Source of the DNA: Rhynochetos jubatus
Taxonomy: Eukaryota; Chordata; Aves; Eurypygiformes; Rhynochetidae
Length of the DNA: 64,000 bases
Assembly (NCBI GenBank): GCA_027574665.1
Contig: CM050654.1
Span: forward strand, 30,957,722-31,021,721
Reading direction: 5' to 3'
The notes beneath the pieces are model-generated. The model did not search any database. It was not told where the DNA came from and worked only from the letters and a program-made list of their open reading frames with translations. The stretch's first letter is position 1; each line of letters opens with the position of its first letter. The translations under genes and the position numbers were made by a program. Of this stretch, positions 63,322 to 64,000 are shown piece by piece.

Positions 63322-64000
63322 TTCATTGTCTTATAAGTAATACGGTTCCACACCTATCAAATTCTGAAAAGGGATTAATTTTCCTAAGCTAACAAATCTT
63401 GGAAGAGATGAGATGAAGTGTTGTTTTTCATGTGGAAAGATGAAAGAAGCAATTAGAGAGCTGAATATAGGTAAATCCCCCTAGAGCAGATATCTGATCA
63501 GCTTGATTTTACAAAACTTATTTTGATGAGTTGCTGATGTGTGTGTGCATACAGACACGCTTTTCTCCAAGAAAAAGGAAGACTGGACCAAACTCAGTTT
63601 TTGTTGCTTAATTTTATATACTGTAGCTGCATGAAAGTCCACAGAGCATTTGTGCAAGTGCTGGCAGAAGTGAGGACTCATTAGAGAATTGATTGGCCCA
63701 CCCTCACTGGAGTCAGGCACGCTGCAAAAGACCACTTGAGATACACAGAGTGATTAGCAACGTAGAATGGTTTAATTAGGATCTGATGAGTTGTATGAAC
63801 TTGATGCCACTATGATTCATCATAGCTATACTGGCTTGATTGTTAGCAGCACTTCTCGTACCTCCTGGTGGGACAGGTTGGATTGAAAGCATCAATCATG
63901 GCTGTAGACACATGTCCTATTCTGGAGCTCTTTCTGTTAGATGGTACCACCCTCAGTCTGTGGTTTGTACTATGTTTCCACTGACATTTCTCTTTGTACT

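Larger units (their letters stand above)
57077..64000 (+). other. SLC49A4: SLC49A4 intron 1 (partial)
   Basis: After the donor at 57077 the sequence leaves the CpG island and becomes AT-rich. It has two sense CR1 fragments (59780-59992 and 63230-63321) and an A run at about 63032-63042. No sequence like the expected second exon (beginning after the DKK-G loop, in TM3) was found, so the intron likely runs past the window end. Confidence 0.8.

Noticed and set aside
57243..64000. Search for SLC49A4 exon 2
   Set aside because: No frame matching the TM3 region after the DKK-G loop was found; the exon is presumably outside the window.

Overview
The window looks like nuclear DNA from a bird. It holds several CR1 LINE fragments with the avian-type 3' end (short repeats of the ATTCTATG / ATTCTGTG kind). 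It also holds spliced vertebrate genes with canonical GT/AG junctions and modest introns, plus a few very old MIR-like SINE remnants. No bacterial, viral or CRISPR-type content was seen. The species cannot be named from the sequence alone.

The main content is two protein genes in head-to-head orientation around a CpG island at about 55.9-57.2 kb. On the minus strand, HSPBAP1 (HSPB1-associated protein 1, a JmjC-fold protein) can be rebuilt completely. Eight coding exons run from the ATG at 56198 down to the stop at 19382. All junction phases fit and the reading frame is uninterrupted, giving 489 codons plus a stop. A poly(A) signal lies 26 bases after the stop. On the plus strand, SLC49A4 (DIRC2, a lysosomal membrane transporter of the major facilitator superfamily) begins at 56692. 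Only its first coding exon (128 codons plus one base, to 57076) was recognised; the rest of the window to 64000 appears to be its first intron. The two start codons are 493 bases apart, so the genes almost certainly share a TATA-less bidirectional CpG-island promoter.

Layout: 1-19.3 kb is GC-rich intergenic DNA with no recognisable exon. It is interrupted by one decayed CR1 copy (about 6.8-7.7 kb) and by several AT-rich, homeodomain-motif-rich islands that look like candidate conserved non-coding elements. 19.35-56.2 kb is HSPBAP1, whose introns are AT-rich and carry two minus-strand CR1 pieces and five or more MIR-like remnants. 56.2-56.7 kb is the shared promoter. 56.7-64 kb is the 5' end of SLC49A4, with two plus-strand CR1 pieces in its intron.

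No new multi-gene system was found; this is an ordinary vertebrate housekeeping locus. The points most worth checking are an in-frame read-through of HSPBAP1 exon 1 with intronic poly(A) signals, the candidate regulatory islands in the gene-free GC-rich flank, and a possible retroposed mRNA end in intron 6.
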